This document shows positions 47,779-62,200 of a stretch of DNA of 64,000 nt, in pieces; position 1 is the first letter of the stretch; every line of letters begins with the position of its first letter. The translations under genes were made by a program, and so were the position numbers. This DNA is from Ornithodoros turicata (lineage: Eukaryota; Arthropoda; Arachnida; Ixodida; Argasidae): contig NC_088207.1 in the NCBI RefSeq assembly GCF_037126465.1, positions 39,306,143-39,370,142 of the forward strand. The letters run 5' to 3'. The notes under the pieces are model-generated. The model was not told the origin of the DNA and ran no database searches. It saw only the letters and a list, made by a program, of their open reading frames with translations.

Positions 47779-50137
47779 CCCGCTTCTATTACTCTTTTTG
47801 CTGTGAAACTTTCAATGCAGGTTCACGTTATGCGAAGAACCATCTTTAACGTTTATCTGGAATAACGTGTGATGACCTGTCTCATCCCCTCAACGATTTC
47901 CATTCTTTTTTAATACGCAATACTCAGCCACGCCAGCTGGTCACTCTCTTGTTAGCCAATGAGAGCTGGTATATTTTTGAAATAAATAAAATGAATTTGA
48001 AAGACGTTTCAGCATAATTCCAAAGTATCACCCTTTTTTTAGCACCCTAACTCAGATATGTGCGTACTTGAGTATATCTCTTTATAGGCGTCCCCGTGTC
48101 GCTCAATACTTTTTCCTGCGGAATATTCGTACCAAAGCTTAGATTTTCCTGAGCGTGATCCGGTGTGCCCTGGACAGTTTTCGTGAGTACGATGCCCTGC
48201 TATTTCAGTCCAATCTTTCCTTTTCTTATCTCGAGTCAGCATGCTCAGCAGGCCTGTTGCGCCCTTGTTTATCTATCTGTCACCTTATCTACGAGAGCCC
48301 TTGCCTGGCATTCCAAAGTGAAACCAATTTCTTTTTTAACGATGCGAAACTTCATGTGAGAAATACGAGAAGTTCAAATTTAGGTGTCAGGTTTAGGAGT
48401 CACTCACCACTCGGCAATTTTATCATAACCCCTCCCCCCAAATAGATATTTTTGCTATAAAAGGAAAAAAAAAAACACGCAATTATTATCGGAAAGTGCC
48501 AGGATGTCGCTATTCAACCTCGTCACCATGCACATCATCGTTCTTAACTGAGAGTCCTGCCAACCGCCTCTGTGAAGGAGCTTGATTTTGTTGTTGTTGG
48601 TTGATTTTCTTTTACTATGCCAGCATCCGTGCGTCGATGTCTGAAGCGAGGGATCTCACGTGTCTCATGTATTTTCATGTTATCTCAAGTAATCAAAACC
48701 GAACTTCGCCTCCGTCTAATTTACATTATTGTACGATCGCATGCATGCGCTGATCTAGCGCCAAGAGGGGGAAAACAAGATTAGATTTCACTCGCGTGAG
48801 AATCAGCGCCACAAAAGCAAACAGAAGTGTTGACGGAGGGATATCGAGACAATCAACATCAACGGTGAACAACATTAGAAGGCGATAAAATGCCGTAGAT
48901 ATTAGATGCTCTATATACAGTAAGAGGTCGCCATAATCCACGCAAAGAATACACACGAAAGGCACAATAAGACAATAAATACATTTAAAAAGCAACGCCA
49001 AGAAGCACCCTGGAATGCGTAAAAAAATAAGCGCCTCCCGGTCGAGGTGAAGTAAATAGGAAAGACATGGGAAGTCTCATGTTTCATATATCCGGGAAAC
49101 AATTTTAAGCTTTACGTTGGTTCTCAACCTGTCATTCACAAGTGGTGACGCAATTCAACTAATGACACCGTCTCTGCCCATAAGAGATATAAAAACTCAT
49201 CTTGCTGAGTCAAGCTGAGCTCGACAGCAGGCACCTTACCAATGTCACGAAATAATGTAGCATATTAAAACTTAAGAGCAGCGTAGAGAGGAGATTTGAT
49301 GTGTTCTCGCCTTCACATAGCTGTTAAATTTAAAAATGGCGCGCAGTGACACTTTGTCAGTCTGGCAGCACACCGACACACGAAGTTGAACACAGACCAA
49401 ACGCCGGGAGACATAATATTGTGCTTATAAAAATACGCGCACTTCACATACCACGGCAACAAAACAATACGGGCGTCATCACCGTCTGATGACGCACAAT
49501 GACGCTGATGAGTACGTGTACTATAAATACACGGTACACATGGCAAAGTACACTTTCGTGAGCAGAAAAAAAACAGAAAAAGGCTACGTCGTATGGATCC
49601 CGAGTTGAAACCGCTTATCTGCTTGTGTGCCAAACTCGGGGCTGAACCGAACCAAAAATGCTGCAAAAATGTCGAGGTTTCCATTACAGGAACCCGTTCG
49701 ACACCCGGCAGACGGTGTTTTAATGCCGGGCACTCGTCGCTTTCTGGTCGGAATCGTTTGAGGCGACGAGGCAGACAACCATATTTAAACGACCCGTTCA
49801 TTCACGCAGCATACGCAGCGTAGGCCGCATGAAGGTCTCAACGATTGCTCCCAGCTCCACCCAGAAAGAGTGCTTCGCCACACGTGAGAAACTGTTCCGG
49901 GGCTTCTCTGAAGCCGGCCTCCGACGAAGGAATGACTATGCTCTCCATCGTCATTATCACGTCACTCGTTTACGCCGACGTCCGTACTCCACGGCCGCTG
50001 TGCGCGCCTCGTTGTTCTGCGAGAAAGCGAGGGTGTTCCCCCTTCGAGATTTATCAGTCAGATCGGAAGGGAATCCATTGTTTGCATGCTGAGTTGTTCG
50101 TCAACAACGTGTCCCACGATACAGAGGCCGGGTGCGC

Positions 50138-50231
50138 CTATAAGAGGGCCAGCTCTATACAACCAGACAACAGCCGCTCCAGTTTCGCTCGTCTCCGTTC
50201 GCCTCTGTAGTCGTCAGTCAAGGATGAGGAG
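50138..50231 (+). promoter_or_regulatory. Core promoter and first exon of the saposin-domain gene
   Basis: CTATAAGA (50138-50145) is a TATA box. Transcription would start about 30 bases on, near 50170. ATG at 50224 is followed by AGGAG and a consensus donor GTAAGC at 50232. The short leader has no upstream ATG. Confidence 0.6.
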
Positions 50232-53200
50232 GTAAGCCGGATGGGGGTTGCAAAAGCGTCTCGCGTGAGTGGGTAAATTAACATATCCGAACGTAGGGAG
50301 ACGTGGTCCCGAGGAATATGGATAATATCTTCATTCGCATCTAACGACATCTGACTAGGGAAGTTGTGTACGAAAAACGAACATTCGCAATTCTACTCAG
50401 GATGATGCACGTGAAATATTGTTGTTTTGCGGTGACGTAATGCCAAGTGCCAGAAAGTAATGAAACCAATGCGCTTTTGCCCTGTCATCAACTCATCGTC
50501 TTCTCCAAAGGCCTGCATGCTCAAAAAGAGATAGGCAATGATCTGATAAAACAACCGTCGCTTATAGCTGCTTGATTTTGTCCGACACACAAACAATGTG
50601 AAAAATTGAAGCAAGGTACATTTTGCGTTGCAAGTAATTAAGGTTGTGCACTCTAAATGTCCCACTTGACAAACATTGTGCATATTCCGCCAAAGCCGAA
50701 GTCTGGAAAATGCACATTGTGCTATTCCATGTTTTCCCAACACGTATAGAATTTCACTGCAACTACAAGGAAGGATATATAATTCGCGATGTTCTGTCAT
50801 GAGAAAAAGCACGTGGCTGGGACGAGTAGCGTGATATGGAACAGGAAGCGTCGTTCGGCGATATCACGTGGTTAAGTCACGCCACCGTGACAGACGCAGC
50901 GATTGGTTGGAGCAGCGTTCCACGTGCGACGCTCAGGATGATAATCGCTCTTCTTCGTCGGACGCAGATTGACGCACAACCGCAGGCGGTGTTTCGCCTC
51001 CGCTTTTGCGCTGTACGTGTTCTAAATTGGTGGTTTACGACTCATTCACTTCCAAAAAAGTGTAGTGACGTGCAGGATATGATGTGGAAGGATCGTGAAT
51101 GGAAGAAATAAATGGGACACTGGGTCAGTCTGGCCGCTTTTAGTGTCAAGGTCGGCGACTGCCCTGAAAACTGAAATTACGAGTCTTCGAGGCTTCTCGT
51201 GACTTTGTTCTAAAAAAGAAAGTGTCTCGTGCATCGTATTCTCCGCCCGTCTTGTGTTCAAGTGGCTGCGCACGGCTATCGTGTGTATGTCGTCAATTAA
51301 GCATTTTGGCGTCTTTCCAGTTCCCTGGAGCCATCGTGGCCCCCATGGCGCACAGCTGTTGCAAAACATCGAGCCCAGTTTCGTCACTTCGTTTTTTGTA
51401 GTCCGACATGAACACCAACGCGCTTCTTCTTTCACCTCGACTAGCTATGTGTGGGCAAATAAGCGGTGAAGGTATCATATTTAGGCTACGTCATAACCGA
51501 ACTACGGCAGTATCAGTTTGTGCAACTCCTCGCGTGTTGAAATCCTCGTCACGAACCCTGATGCAATGAATAGCTTTTGCGAGATAAATCATGGAAGCTG
51601 ATCCTGCGTAACGACGGAGAGACCGATCCTGCTATCGTTATTAAGTTAAAAAATGTACGTTTTAATGCAATGCAAATGTGAAAACACACATGTTGTGCTG
51701 CCGAGCTAACACTAGGAAGCATTTAAAAGCTGCGTAACTACGTCTGAAAATACTATTTAAAAAATAACCGTTCACTACTTACCTAATTCATTGCAATTTA
51801 CATTGTACAGTACAATGTCATTGGAGGCGTAACTTCTTGTACAGCGTTTCTATTGCGTACATACCAGTACAATTTGAGGGCATATACTTTATGCATATAC
51901 ACAGAGACGTCAAGGTATCACAAAAGATCATCAGAGGCGCTGTTTGGTCGCATAGCGCAGGACGTTTTGATCTCTGTTGATCTGGCTCCTTAGTTACGCG
52001 TCCAATAACGTTTTACGACAAATGCGATAATCAATATTAATCTAAGTTCATCCAATTGGTCACAAAAATTAAGAAACATTTATTTCATGTACGAACCCAG
52101 CAATTCCATTTCTTGATACATGTTTCTCGTTTCTCTCTCTGTCTCTCATTTCTGCTGTCCCATTTTAATGCACAATGATGGACCCGCTATGATACTTTTT
52201 CCGATACAATACTACTGAGAGCGATAACTTCCACAACTTCACGATTTTCGCAAATCCTGACATATATGTATGTGTGTATCTCTGTCTGCTATCAGCATAG
52301 GGAGCTAGGCTCTGGTGTCCGATTGTATTGCATGTATACCAGGGAATTGCAGAGTTATACAACAGTGTTGACGCCAGGACAACATTTACTTTTGAAGACA
52401 ACAGAACTTTCTTGTTTGTTTTTCGTTGACAACGTAACGTCACAGAACGTTAAGCATGCACAAAGACACATATTTATCGAGAGCGCCGAACGCGGCCAAG
52501 CAACACAATGTACTGAAAGTCGAGTGCAATAGGGGTGGACGGGTAGGTGGAAGGCCTTGAACAGACTAGCGAAACTGAAGAACATTGATAAGATACCGTC
52601 CACCCCTAATGCACTCGACTTTCAGTACATTGTGCTTTTAATTTTAATAATTGGGTGTTTACGTCGCGAGACAACTGAGGTACATTGTGCTGCTTGGAAC
52701 TTGTGCACCCTTATCAGCTTCCATATCCGGAACAGGTTCAAACTGATGGCCAAGGTTCCTCAATGGAGATCAAATAGACCGAAGCGCCAACGAACACGGC
52801 TTTCGCAACTTTGCGATCTTGCCGACAACGATTCAGCAGGCGGTACGCGGCAAAATACAGATTTTGTCCTCCTTCGCCTGTTGTTTCTCTCTTCATTCCA
52901 TAAAGCGTGCCTTTCAACTCAGAGTACCAGTGGTTAAATGTCCTATGTTCTGCCTTTCCAATTTCCTAACACTAGGAACCGCTCAACAAACCGATCTGTT
53001 ACTGAAAGCCGGGACAAAAAAAAATGACATCCACCACAATGGATGCTGTTCGTCCTTGATTTGAGTTGGAAAAATAAGAAAGATAAGCTACCGTACTGTC
53101 CATACGGTGCGTACGGAACATGAGAAGAAATAGGACTGCGAGGAAGCAGGCAGGCTCGCAATGGTTGTCAATTAGTTGTCACGCATTCACAGAGAACCCG

Positions 53201-56200
53201 CATATCCCTTGTGTGTGCTTGGTTTTTGCTGTCGTTTTCGTGGTTTATCCGCAGTAACGTATAGGCACCAAAATAAATGTAACATCACCACAGTTTCGTG
53301 CGATTGCGGGCAACATCTCCATGGAAAGCCCAAGAACGGCTGTTGCAAAACTCGCAGCCTCGTTAATTGGCGCGAAGCACAGAAGCAAGAAGCGTCTTTA
53401 CCAGTTGGGGTCTGGGTTAGAACTGTCTTTATTTACAAAGAGAAAAGTCTGTACAAAGAGGGAGAGAACTGAAACTCGATACACGTATGTACAATACACG
53501 GCGTTACAGTGAGGAGCGAGCGTGGGGGATCGTCCCGAAACGGTTGGCCATAAATTGTCCACTGTCACTGTCCGCTCCTCCGTTCGCGTTGAGTTCGTGT
53601 TCTGTTACATCCTCCCGGCCGGCAAAATGGGGTGTTGAAGTTAACTCCTGCATTCCAATGGATACAGATGTTGTACTGCACGGCGCAACAGGGTTCCACT
53701 TGGCAAACGCAGGGTACACGAACGAATATGACCATCCCTTCCAGCATGTGTTTGCAATATTCGTGCGATCTTCCACAAGTGGCGTGGCGATCTGTCGTCG
53801 TGCACAATAACCAGGTCATTCTCTCGTAAAATATTTGTTGTTGCTGAACCCTGGTGAGCAGACCGAAGTTGCAGAAGATATTCTTTCCGCCAGCGATCCC
53901 AAAACATATCAACGAGTCGCTGACGATGTTTCCATCTTCTCGTTAGATCGGTGCGGGACGAATGTGGCGTTGTCTCCAGTGGTGACTTCGGTAGCGCGGT
54001 GATTCTTCTCCCAATGAGGAAATGCGCAGGAGATAGTGCCTGAGGCTCATCCGGACTTGACGGAACGAACGTTAATGGGCGAGAGTTTATTACTCCCTCC
54101 ACCTCAGTCAGAACAGTCGACATTTCTTCAAAATTTAACGACTGACGTTCAAGGACTTTTCGCAAACATATTTTTTACGCATTTTACCATGCGTTCCCAC
54201 CAGCCCCCCCACCAAGGGGCTCGTTCCACGATAAATTTCCAGTGGATTTTTTGAGTCGAGCAGAAATCGTAAACCTCTGAAGCTCTCATAGCCTTCCACA
54301 TTGCTCTCACTTCTTTGGAACCTCTCTGGAATGTCTTGGCGTTGTCAGAGTAGATGGTGGTTGGCATGCCTCTTCGGGATATGAATCTTCGAAATGACAT
54401 CAGAAAAGACTTCGTTGTGATGTTGGGTACAAGTTCCAGGTGTATAGCGCGGGTGACAGCACATGTAAACAGTGCTATGTACGCCTTTTCGACACCGTCT
54501 TTTGTTTTGAGCAAGAGAGGTCCAGCAAAGTCGACACCAACGATCTCAAAAGGCTCACTTCGTTGGATACGCTCTTCGGGAAGCGGTGCGGTGGGTGCTT
54601 GTGCCGCTTTCAGTTTCGCTTTTGCACACACCGTGCAGCGACCAATGATCTTGCGAGCCAGTTGCCGTACCTGCGGTACCCAAAATGTCTCTCTGATTTC
54701 AGTTAGCGTGTCCTGCACACCTCCGTGAAGCACTCTATGATGAGCAGCTCGAACAATTAGCTTCGTCAAAGGATGTTCTTTTGGAAGCAGAATAGGATGT
54801 TTTGTACCTTCTGCCTCTGACGCAAAGTGCAGCCGTCCTTCGAGTCGCAGGAAACCCTTCGTGTCCAGTCGCAATCGAAGTACGTGGGTTTTGGACTGGT
54901 TTGACGGTTTCTTATTTTCACGGAGTCGATCAATCTCTTCAAAATACGCATCATGCTGTGCTTGTTTTATCCAGTACTCCTCGGCCTCGTGTAGCTCAGA
55001 CGTGTCCAAAGGGCCTTGTTTCCTGTCGCTGGCTGCGTTGCGGCAGTTCCATGTAAATCTTCGAATCCATGCGGTGATACGGAGGAGCCTTTGTAGCCGG
55101 CTGATTCGTTCGATTTCCAGAAGAGGTGGCGCCTTCTCAGGAACTAGGTGCACAGCCACTGATTTGGTGATACATCGCTCCTCCTCTCCTGTTTCATAAA
55201 TCGCATGTGACGCCCCGTCATCCGCTTGATGAGTGTCAGGCGAACATTGGAGCTGCGTCGACGCTAGCCATTCCGGACCCTTGTGCCATAGATCACTGTG
55301 AGATATGTTGTTGACCGTTGTCCCGCGAGTTAGCAAGTCGGCGGGATTCTGTGTGCCAGGGCAATGTGACCATGTCTTGGTATCCGTGAGAGACTGTATC
55401 TCCTGCACCCTGTTGCAGACAAAAGGCTTCCATTTGATCGGTGAACTGTTGATCCAGGCCAGCGTTATAGTAGAATCGCACCAAAACCATGTTTCCGGTT
55501 TTAGATTCGTTAAGGCATCTGACGTAAACTTCGCGAGGCGTGCTCCGACGAGTGCCGCCATTAGCTCCAACCTCGGTAGTGACAATTTCTTGATTGGGGC
55601 TACTCGGGCTTTGGCGACAAGTAAGGATACACTGACGTTGCCGAAGTAGTCTTCTGCACGTAGATATATGCATGCTCCGTAAGCGAGGGGGCTGGCGTCG
55701 GTGAACGTGTGTAGCTGTAGCCGCCTTGGTTGGCCCTCAATTCCACGCATTGCGTAGCGGTCGACAGATACATGCTTGAGCTGTAGCAGCTCACTACACC
55801 AGCTGTTCCATTCCTCAGCGATTGCCTGTGGTAGTGGCGAGTCCCACGGCAGCTTATCTTCCCATAGCTTTTGAAACAAAATCTTGTTTCGGATAGTGTA
55901 AGGTGACAATATTCCCAATGGGTCGAAGAGTCGAGCAGATGCCTGTAGGACGGCGCGCTTTGTGTTCGCAGAAGATGCGACAACTTCAAGCAGGTTGCAT
56001 CCCGTGAATTTGAAATTATCGTCGCTTTTATTCCAAGCGAGGCCAAGGACCTTTGTGATCTCGCTGTGGTCGAGCAGTTTGTTGTTCTCTGTCTCGTCGT
56101 CGTTGTACCTGTTGAATTTATGATCCAGTGCTGCCGAATTTGAGGCCCATTTTTGTAGTTTCATTCCTGCTGTTCCGAGAAGTTTTGTCGCAGTTTCGTA

Positions 56201-59200
56201 GATGTGAAGTGCCTCGGAATCACTGTCTGCCCCCGTCAGGAGGTCATCGACGTAGAATGACGTTGCCAATGTCTCTGCAATGCTCTTGTCACAGTCACTG
56301 GCTGTATTGAGGTGTTGTCTTAGTGTAGCACTGAGCAGAAACGGACTCGCCGTTGTTCCAAAGGGAACGCGTGTCATCCTCCATTCCTCAATTTGGGGCA
56401 GTGGTTTCTCGTTCTCCGGTTTCTCGGTGAACCACAGGAAGCGTAGTGCATTTCTGTCCTCTTCCTGTACTTCAATTTGTAGAAATGCTTTGCGTACGTC
56501 AGCGGTAATAGCAACTCGATACGTTCGGAAACGGAGAAGGACTGGCAGCAAATCACAGTTCAGTTTTGGTCCCTTTTCAAGATGGTCGTTAAGTGAAGCT
56601 TTCCCAGGTGCGTGCGATGAGGCGTCAAACACTATTCGTAGTCTTGTTGATGTGGCATTCTCTCGCACGACAGCGCGATGGGGCATGTAGTACACCGGTT
56701 GTGCTTCGTTTGTTGCAACATCGGGAACCTTTTCTGCGTGTCCGTCCGTTATGTAGTTGCGTATGGCCAAATCATACTCGTCCATGTTGCCTTCTCTGAT
56801 CAGTTTCTTGGTTAAATTCTTTAATCTTGTAGTGGCCACCTCGCGGTTGTCGGGAAGTTTTTCGTGATGTTCCTTCCATGGGAGTGACACAATGTACCGT
56901 TCTTCGTTGCGTCTGAGGCCATCAGTGAAACGTCGCATTACTTCGGCCTCACTTTCGTTTGGAGATTTAGGATCGTCCGTAATGCCGATAGCTTCCAGAT
57001 CCCAAAATTTTGTTAGGCACGTTTCTGTTGTGTCCACTCTCAGAACACAAACAGCCAGGTTTGCGTTTTGCTCCACGGAAGCTCTTGTGCATACTGGACC
57101 TTGGAACGTCCATCCAAGTGCAGTTTCGATGGCTGCCAAGCGGTCGTTCGTCTGCGATTTCCGCACTTGGCCGGTAAGAAGCTTCCACATTTGGTCGGAT
57201 CCGAGGAGAAAGCTCACACCGTGGATCGTTGGACATGGTGATTGCAAAATCACATCAGCCAGGAAACCTCCGTCGTGGTGGACCTCTTTTACAAACTCGC
57301 TCTCCACCGGTGTTTGGGTGAGATCATTGCATATAAACGGTATCACGATGGCGTCAAGCGTTACTTCGGTTGGAGTGTGCTGACTCTTCACGTGCACTCT
57401 GACCACATTGTACCTGTTGCCATTCGCAGGTTTGGCGTTGGCAAACGTATTTACACGTAGGGTTATTGTATCAATAACATCTAGCTTGAGCAATTTGGCA
57501 AGATCCTCACGAATAAATGTTCTTTGACTGCCGCCATCGATAACTCCGCGGAAGTAGACAGAGCTGTCTTCGTTGACGGCAAATGCCCTAAACGTTTGAA
57601 GCATAATTTGGGTTTCGCTTGCAGGTGCGGCCATGTTCGCAGATAGCACTTTAGCTTCGGTGGCATCTTGTTTGCCATTCGGGGAATCATTCTTTCTGGT
57701 AGTGGATCTTGTCCAGTTTGGATCGCATAGGGAAGTCGCATGTCTCCCGTTGCAGTTAGCACAAACAATTCCGGAACGACATTCGCGTGATCGGTGGCCG
57801 GTTTTTGTGCACCTGAAGCATCGCTGTTCCTTTGCTAACTTCCTTTTGCGTTCTTCTAACGGCATTGCACTGTTACACTTCATTGTCATGTGAGTTCCGG
57901 ATTTGCAGAAGATACATGCTTCTGTTCTTTTCCCAGTGCCGTTGTAGAGAACATGCGATGATGGTGGACGAGCTTTGTGAGCGTCTTTACTGCGTCCGTA
58001 ATTACTGTCCTGCCTTTTATCTGTCATGCTGACACCTTCCATGCTCTCGATTTCGATTCTGATGAAGTTGAGGATATTTTTTAGCTCACCGGATGTGTTT
58101 CCCTCAGGTTCCGAGGATGTCTCCGTGCTGTCTGAACTACCCCTTGCGTCATACAAAAGAAGTCTCTTCTTTTGGCGTTGATAGTCCAGTGCCAGGTCTG
58201 TAGGCAAGCTCGAGAGAAGGATCTCACACATCATCGATGCGTAGCTTTCGCTTGCTACACCCAGCGCCTTCAATCCTCGGACGTGCGTTTGAACATGGTC
58301 GTACAGCCTGCGAAGCCCGTACACATCACGTGATGATTTGATGTGCGGGAGTGTTCGAAGCCTTGACAAATGTTCCCTTTCGATGCGTTTTTTGTCACCA
58401 AAACGTTCTGTCAGCACCTCGATGGCATCTGTATAACACTCCTCCGTTGCTTGGAGACCAGAAATTGCGGTAGCTGCAGGTCCATCCAGCAAGGAACGTA
58501 GGTAATAGAATTTTTCTGATTTGGAGAGTGAGGTGTTATCATGGATTGCTCCTTTAAACTGCTCCCAGAAGGTTCCCCACATTGACAGCTCGCCGCGGAA
58601 CCTCACCAGTTGCAACTTGGGAAGTCGGATGCCATTGGAGTTTGATTTCTCGTTGACTTGTGGCGACGACTCACTCACTTGAGCAGACGTTGTTGCGACT
58701 GGTGTAACAACAAGTGCGGATATCTTGGTTCGTAAGTTAGCCATGGCACTCACTGCGTTGTCTTCGTATTCCAGCGCTGTATCAAGTTCGGATTCGATGT
58801 CATCGTCCTTTAGGTACTGTTCGAACTCGTTATTTAGTTGTTTGAGCTCTTCGTTGCTGACCCGCAGTCGTTCTAGAAGACTCTCAAGTAACATCCGATC
58901 AGGCGATTCGTTAGCGATAACCGTAGATGCTTCGCCGATGAGTTTCGTCACCTGACGTCTTCTCGATGCACGCTTCTGCTTTGCTCGTTCCATAACTGCA
59001 AGATTGCTCGTTGAGGTCCGGAGAAATATATCCCGGGTTTCGGCACCAGAAATGTGTTGCAAAACTCGCAGCCTCGTTAATTGGCGCGAAGCACAGAAGC
59101 AAGAAGCGTCTTTACCAGTTGGGGTCTGGGTTAGAACTGTCTTTATTTACAAAGAGAAAAGTCTGTACAAAGAGGGAGAGAACTGAAACTCGATACACGT

Positions 59201-62200
59201 ATGTACAATACACGGCGTTACAGTGAGGAGCGAGCGTGGGGGATCGTCCCGAAACGGTTGGCCATAAATTGTCCACTGTCACTGTCCGCTCCTCCGTTCG
59301 CGTTGAGTTCGTGTTCTGTTACAACGGCATTCTAGCCCTCGAACATTCCGCACAGTGATGGTCAATCTAATAAATAAATGGTAATGGTAAATAATAAATA
59401 AATGGTAAATGGTAAGTGATGGTATTTCTCTCTCTCTCTCAAGAATGTCACATCAGAATAAGGCCGGTTTCACACGCACGTTTTTCTCGTCCGCGTTTTT
59501 CACGGACCCATCGAAACGGACCCATTGCAACTTACGGGACTCGATTGCCCTTAGGCTCTGGTTACATTGAGATATCCGATATGCGTGGTATAACAACAGT
59601 TTAATAAAAGGAAATAGAGACCAGACATGCTGGAAGCTAGGCTTCCAGACGAACCAGCCAGAAGGATCACTGAGACTCTGGTCACTCTGACAGATCACTC
59701 TCGCGCATCGCCTTCGGTGTCCGGCAACCATCCCACTTCCGCCACGTTAGCGTGGAATGCGCCTAACACAGAGAAAAATGGCATTGTGATATTGAAGACC
59801 AAATATCGTTATCGCGTGTAGGGTACAGTAGCCTGAACAAGGATAAAGTAAGCTGTTACTGTTGAAAGATAAACCGCGTGCTTGAGTTCATTATACGGCA
59901 ACAGGACTTGCATTGTCAGGCCTGGCGATTACGGGACCTACGATGACACTTGGAAGGTAGTGACTCTCTGGGAAACTCCTGTGTTCGCACATCAACCTTG
60001 TGCCGCTTCGTTTTGTACGGGCAACGATATACGGAACATATATACACACGGCGCATCATTGGCTTTTAATTCGTTTACTTTAGATGCTTTTTTCTTATTT
60101 ATTATTTTCCTTTTCGTTGTGCACATATTTTTAAAGCCCTTGAAGGCGGAGGAGGGGAGGAAAGTATAAAATTACCTGAATCTTAGGGCATTGTGCCAAA
60201 AGCGAGCGTTAGCTGAACGAGCTTAAACAACAAATGTGCAGCGCACTTCCTGGCTAACAGAATCTGCACCGCTTCCGGTCAAGAGATCCATCGAGTCAGG
60301 AGATCCAACTGGTCACGTGACAGGCGAGTCAAAAGATCCAAAGCGTCAAGAGTTCCAACCCGGTCAAGAGATCCAACCGGTCACGTGACAGGCGAGTCAA
60401 GAGATCCAACCAGTCAAAGCGTCATACTGGTCAGGATTCCCGACAGAAAAGAAAGTGTATCCCTTACAATGTTCATTGTAGAACGATTGCGCTGTACGTA
60501 GTATTAAGTTAGGAAGTAATATGCCCGGTAACAGTGAAGACTTTTCGGTGTTTTCTCTCTTCTTACCACACACGCACACGCACACACACAAAAAAAGTAA
60601 GCGAGAAAATCCTGAGGTTGTGCTGTAGGTTACGGCGGCGAGTCCCCCTTTTGCCTTTGCTCGTTCGTACCCTGAGAGTCCATGATCAGACGGTTCGGCC
60701 ATGTAGAACGTCTGTCCACAACAGCGACTTGGCTCTTCGGCTACGAGCCTTCTGTGATACGAGAAGTGTTTGAATAATCAACGTGTTTGAAACAGCAGCC
60801 GGCCCACCCAAGGTTAGTGTACGTAGCCCACGCTAACTGTAGAAATAATCTCTAACACGAAGCGGTGTCAAAAAAAGAAAAAATGACGGCACTCCTATAA
60901 ATCCTGTGTTACAAAGAGGTTGATCTTACAATGCAACCACCTGTTTTTAACACAAATGACATAGGAGAACTGTCGGCTTTTCTTTGACTGCGGTATGCGT
61001 TACAAAGTAAGTACACACACACACACATAAATGGGATGATGATGTGGTGGGTCAAAGTAAGTAACTAAGTCAATAAAAATGAGATGTTGATTTGCCACCT
61101 GCATTTGTATTCTATTTATACCGCACGTAAAACGAGTCCCTTGTATTTCGATACGAGTAATTTCTGCTTGGCGATGTTAGAGTTAACAACGTAACACAAA
61201 GGGGTCAAAAGATCCAATCCTGGCGAACCTTCAGACGAATCAAGCGATCCAACCGGGTCAAGAGATCCAACGGGTCAAGTGATCGTCCGAGTCAAGGGAT
61301 CCATCGGTGGATCTCTTGACTCGATGGATCTCTTGACCCGTTGGGTCTCTTGACGTGGAATCGATCTGCACGGGATGCGCTTCTGTACAAGGTCGATCCA
61401 AAGTTGCGGTTTCGAGTACCATGCACCTTCCTTCACGCGACAAACGACTGGCCTACCTAGGCTACGGCTCAATGTACCGTACAGCGCTCACCTTCTCTTC
61501 AAACTGGGAAATCCAGACTCTCCGAGCTGTAGTGAATGTTGCGTTCTAGAGGACGCAGAACACATGCTTTTCAGGTGTCGAAAAATACGTTGATGCTCGA
61601 AGGGTTTTAGAGGCGAGCGTCTCTCCTGTGGCCTCCCGAGTCTTTGCGAAACTCGCGAAACAAACCAAACTCGCGAAACCAAACATCGCGAATCTGTTAG
61701 GTCCTGCATCGTCCGACAAGGCGCTGAGGGCACTTGAAGATTTTCTACATACAACCGCTCTATTACTAGCTGAATGTGTGCTGTGTGTGCCCCCCAGCGA
61801 TTCCAACATTTTACACTCACTTAGTCGAAACTTTTGAACTACATGTTGAACTCAGTCCTTTTAACTCTCTCATCTGTTTGTACTGTATGTGTGTAAGCGT
61901 ACAGGGGTAGCCAGTTCGACGTCGTCGTAACTCACATCCATTTTTTTTTACTTATCACATCACCATCACCATCGATAGGTTTATAGGGACATGTTTGGCG
62001 GTAAATTTTTGGCGAAATTCTTCTGAAAACACATTCTTGCTGTCACGTCGTGGTTGCCACCAAACCAATAAAGCTATGAACGGACCTACACGGTGGGCTA
62101 TCTACACTGTATGGACGTGTAATCAATATAGTGAGAAGTGTGTCGCCAGCACCGTTCAGATATTCTATATTCTCTGCACAGAGGAGCAAAGTAGTGAAAA

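Larger units (their letters stand above)
42067..50137. other. Intergenic region, repeats only
   Basis: Eight kilobases between the SLC22 stop codon and the TATA box of the saposin-domain gene. It holds an AAGTAC-rich repeat (42200-42570), nested MITEs (43758-45372) and two SINEs (47210-47775). Open frames up to 162 codons show no family resemblance and no splice logic. Confidence 0.6.
53341..59323 (-). mobile_element. BEL/Pao LTR retrotransposon, young and nearly intact
   Basis: A 5983-bp element on the minus strand inside intron 1 of the saposin-domain gene. LTRs of 269 bp at 53341-53609 and 59055-59323 look identical. The 5-bp target duplication ACGGC is present on both sides (53336-53340, 59324-59328). 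In element orientation the first LTR is followed by a primer-binding-site-like TGGTGCCGAAACCCGGGA. A single long gag-pol frame follows, with no envelope gene. Confidence 0.95.

Noticed and set aside
49313..49801. 162-codon minus-strand frame
   Set aside because: No recognisable domain, no partner exons, and frames on the opposite strand are equally long.
50393..50812. 139-codon minus-strand frame
   Set aside because: Unsupported by start context or family; lies in the intron of the saposin-domain gene.
60277..61355. A CRISPR-like array
   Set aside because: Units are short, irregularly spaced and switch orientation, and the DNA is eukaryotic.
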